Assembly (NCBI GenBank): GCA_023131215.1
Contig: JAGLZV010000086.1
Coordinates: 1-6,424 of the forward strand
Origin: Candidatus Methanophagales archaeon
GTDB taxonomy: Archaea > Halobacteriota > Syntropharchaeia > Alkanophagales > Methanospirareceae
Reading direction: 5' to 3'
Length of the DNA stretch: 6,424 nucleotides
A program made the translations under genes and the position numbers. The notes under the pieces were generated by a model that was not told where the DNA came from, ran no database searches, and saw only the letters and a program-made list of their open reading frames with translations. Below, one piece after another: positions 5,256 to 6,424 of the stretch. Numbering within the stretch: the first letter of the stretch is position 1; the number at the start of each line of letters is the position of its first letter.

Positions 5256-6424
5256 CGTTTTCCAAACAGTTTTGTTGATAGGAAAACCATCATCGAAAAA
5301 CCAATAATTGCAAAAATAATTACAGTTAGAATTGCTATCCAGAAGGTGCTTGACAAGAGTAAGAGTAAAATAGCAACAAATGTCCCCGATACAACATAGC
5401 TCAGCAAACTATAACTGGTTGATGACCGTTTTCCTTTTTCTTTTGGTAAAGCTTTTCTTTCTAAGAAAAGGTTTCTCGTTAATTTTCCAAGTGGTTTAGC
5501 TGTGATAAAAACTACCGAGGGTATTCCCACTATAAACGAGCATAAAAGGATAGCTAAAAAGACTTTTTCCAAAATTGGGACATCCTCAGTAAAGCCTTCT
5601 CCTGCCTCAGAAACAAATTGAAAAACTAATGACGCTGAAAGAGTCCGTGAGATTTTGTCAAAAAACGTTGGAACGTGAATATCCTGTTTATAAACCACCA
5701 AGTCTCTATTCAGTTGATTAAGCTTACCAGAATAATAAGCATTCATTACGTATGCGGAGCCGAACAAATCAGCAACTTCAGGGCTAATTTCTTTCAATTC
5801 TTCTTCACTCAGCTCGATACCATAGTAAAAACCAGTTCTCGGCAAGAGATTTATATCCTCTACAACATCTTCTTTTATTATCCCTTTTGTGATAAGAAAT
5901 ATATTGACCTCCGAACGAGACCAGCCGGCATCAGAAGTAGCGGTTATCTCAAGCGGATAATAAAGAAAATCCGTGCTGAATTTATAAATCAAAGGTTTAA
6001 TGCTCTGTTTATCTTCGCTTGATTCGATAACATCGAACACAAAGAATTTTATATCCCTGTTTAAGTAGCCTGCGACACTATTTTCAAATTCGGGTGAAAT
6101 TTCAGTGTGCTCAAAACCCATCTCCGTGGTAAAGTTCTCCACCCAATTTATAAAATGGTTTAAATCATTTACTTTTACCACGGTTACATCATGAGCACCG
6201 AGTTTTTTATGAAAGGTTATCTCTATACCGGGCGTTACAGCGTCTCTTCCCAAGCTTTTGGGCAGTCCTTCTTCTCTTATCGCCCTAACTTTCTCGTTTA
6301 TTATTTCAGTGAGTTTTGTGAATGAATCAAAACTACCCTCTTCGACTGTTGCAGGATTTGAAGGCAATGGTAATACTTCAAGAACCAAGGTAGATTCGGA
6401 ACTTTTTGCATCGGTTGAAAGAAT
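5252..6424 (-). CDS. DUF2330-like membrane-anchored surface protein, 5' end beyond the window
   Basis: The reading frame is open to the right edge, giving 390 visible residues and no stop. An internal TTG at 6388 would be a poor start because family-like sequence (ILSTD...) continues upstream of it, so the gene is treated as 5'-partial; a signal peptide is expected beyond the edge. Features recalling DUF2330 are 'LEVLPLPSNP' (15-24), 'HDVTVVKVNDLNHFINWV' (about 78-95), 'FFVFDV' (127-132), and 'KPLIYKFSTDFLYYPLEIT' (about 143-161). The biochemical role of DUF2330 is unknown. Three hydrophobic segments lie near the C-terminus (about 288-309, 340-360, 361-383). The basic loop GKLTRNLFLERKALPKEKGK and the end KLFGKR are predicted cytoplasmic, leaving the large N-terminal domain outside. 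The stop overlaps the start of the pilin-like gene by four bases, so the two products are probably made together and may form a surface complex. Confidence 0.75.
   Translation of the reverse strand: MLSTDAKSSESTLVLEVLPLPSNPATVEEGSFDSFTKLTEIINEKVRAIREEGLPKSLGRDAVTPGIEITFHKKLGAHDVTVVKVNDLNHFINWVENFTTEMGFEHTEISPEFENSVAGYLNRDIKFFVFDVIESSEDKQSIKPLIYKFSTDFLYYPLEITATSDAGWSRSEVNIFLITKGIIKEDVVEDINLLPRTGFYYGIELSEEELKEISPEVADLFGSAYVMNAYYSGKLNQLNRDLVVYKQDIHVPTFFDKISRTLSASLVFQFVSEAGEGFTEDVPILEKVFLAILLCSFIVGIPSVVFITAKPLGKLTRNLFLERKALPKEKGKRSSTSYSLLSYVVSGTFVAILLLLLSSTFWIAILTVIIFAIIGFSMMVFLSTKLFGKR

Noticed and set aside
1..6424. CRISPR array, tRNA/rRNA genes, insertion sequences and long direct repeats
   Set aside because: No regularly spaced repeats, cloverleaf-like sequences, transposase ORFs or terminal inverted repeats were seen on either strand.

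Overview
The window looks like an accessory stretch of an archaeal chromosome, most likely euryarchaeal. Four things point to archaea: a RaSEA-type archaeosine-biosynthesis radical SAM enzyme (archaeosine is an archaeal tRNA base), GAGGTGA-type Shine-Dalgarno (SD) sites, TATA-like boxes rather than -35/-10 pairs, and a VapB/VapC pair of the kind common in archaea. The DUF2330-like protein resembles those I associate with methanogen and ANME-type genomes, but I cannot fix a genus from sequence alone. The DNA is AT-rich and densely coding; no gap exceeds about 105 bases.

Left third (33-2136, + strand): two genes in the same direction. The first is a small protein with features of an ADP-ribosyltransferase (ART)-like fold. 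The second is a 450-residue protein with a helix-hairpin-helix (HhH) DNA-glycosylase-like core and a Cys/His-rich C-terminal part. They may form a nucleic-acid-modifying or defence pair, which is an inference.

Middle (2210-3979): a vapBC toxin-antitoxin operon on the - strand, with an ATGA stop/start overlap. It is divergent from the RaSEA gene on the + strand. The short shared promoter region carries a TATA-like element usable in both directions, flanked symmetrically by a 7-bp inverted repeat.

Right half (3890-6424, - strand): a cell-surface operon read from the right edge leftward. It holds a DUF2330-like membrane-anchored protein whose 5' end lies beyond the window, a pilin-like secreted or anchored protein overlapping it by ATGA, and a 43-residue single-pass membrane protein with a strong SD. 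The last gene overlaps the 3' end of RaSEA convergently by 90 bp, and the final residues of RaSEA look like the antisense reading of its membrane helix.
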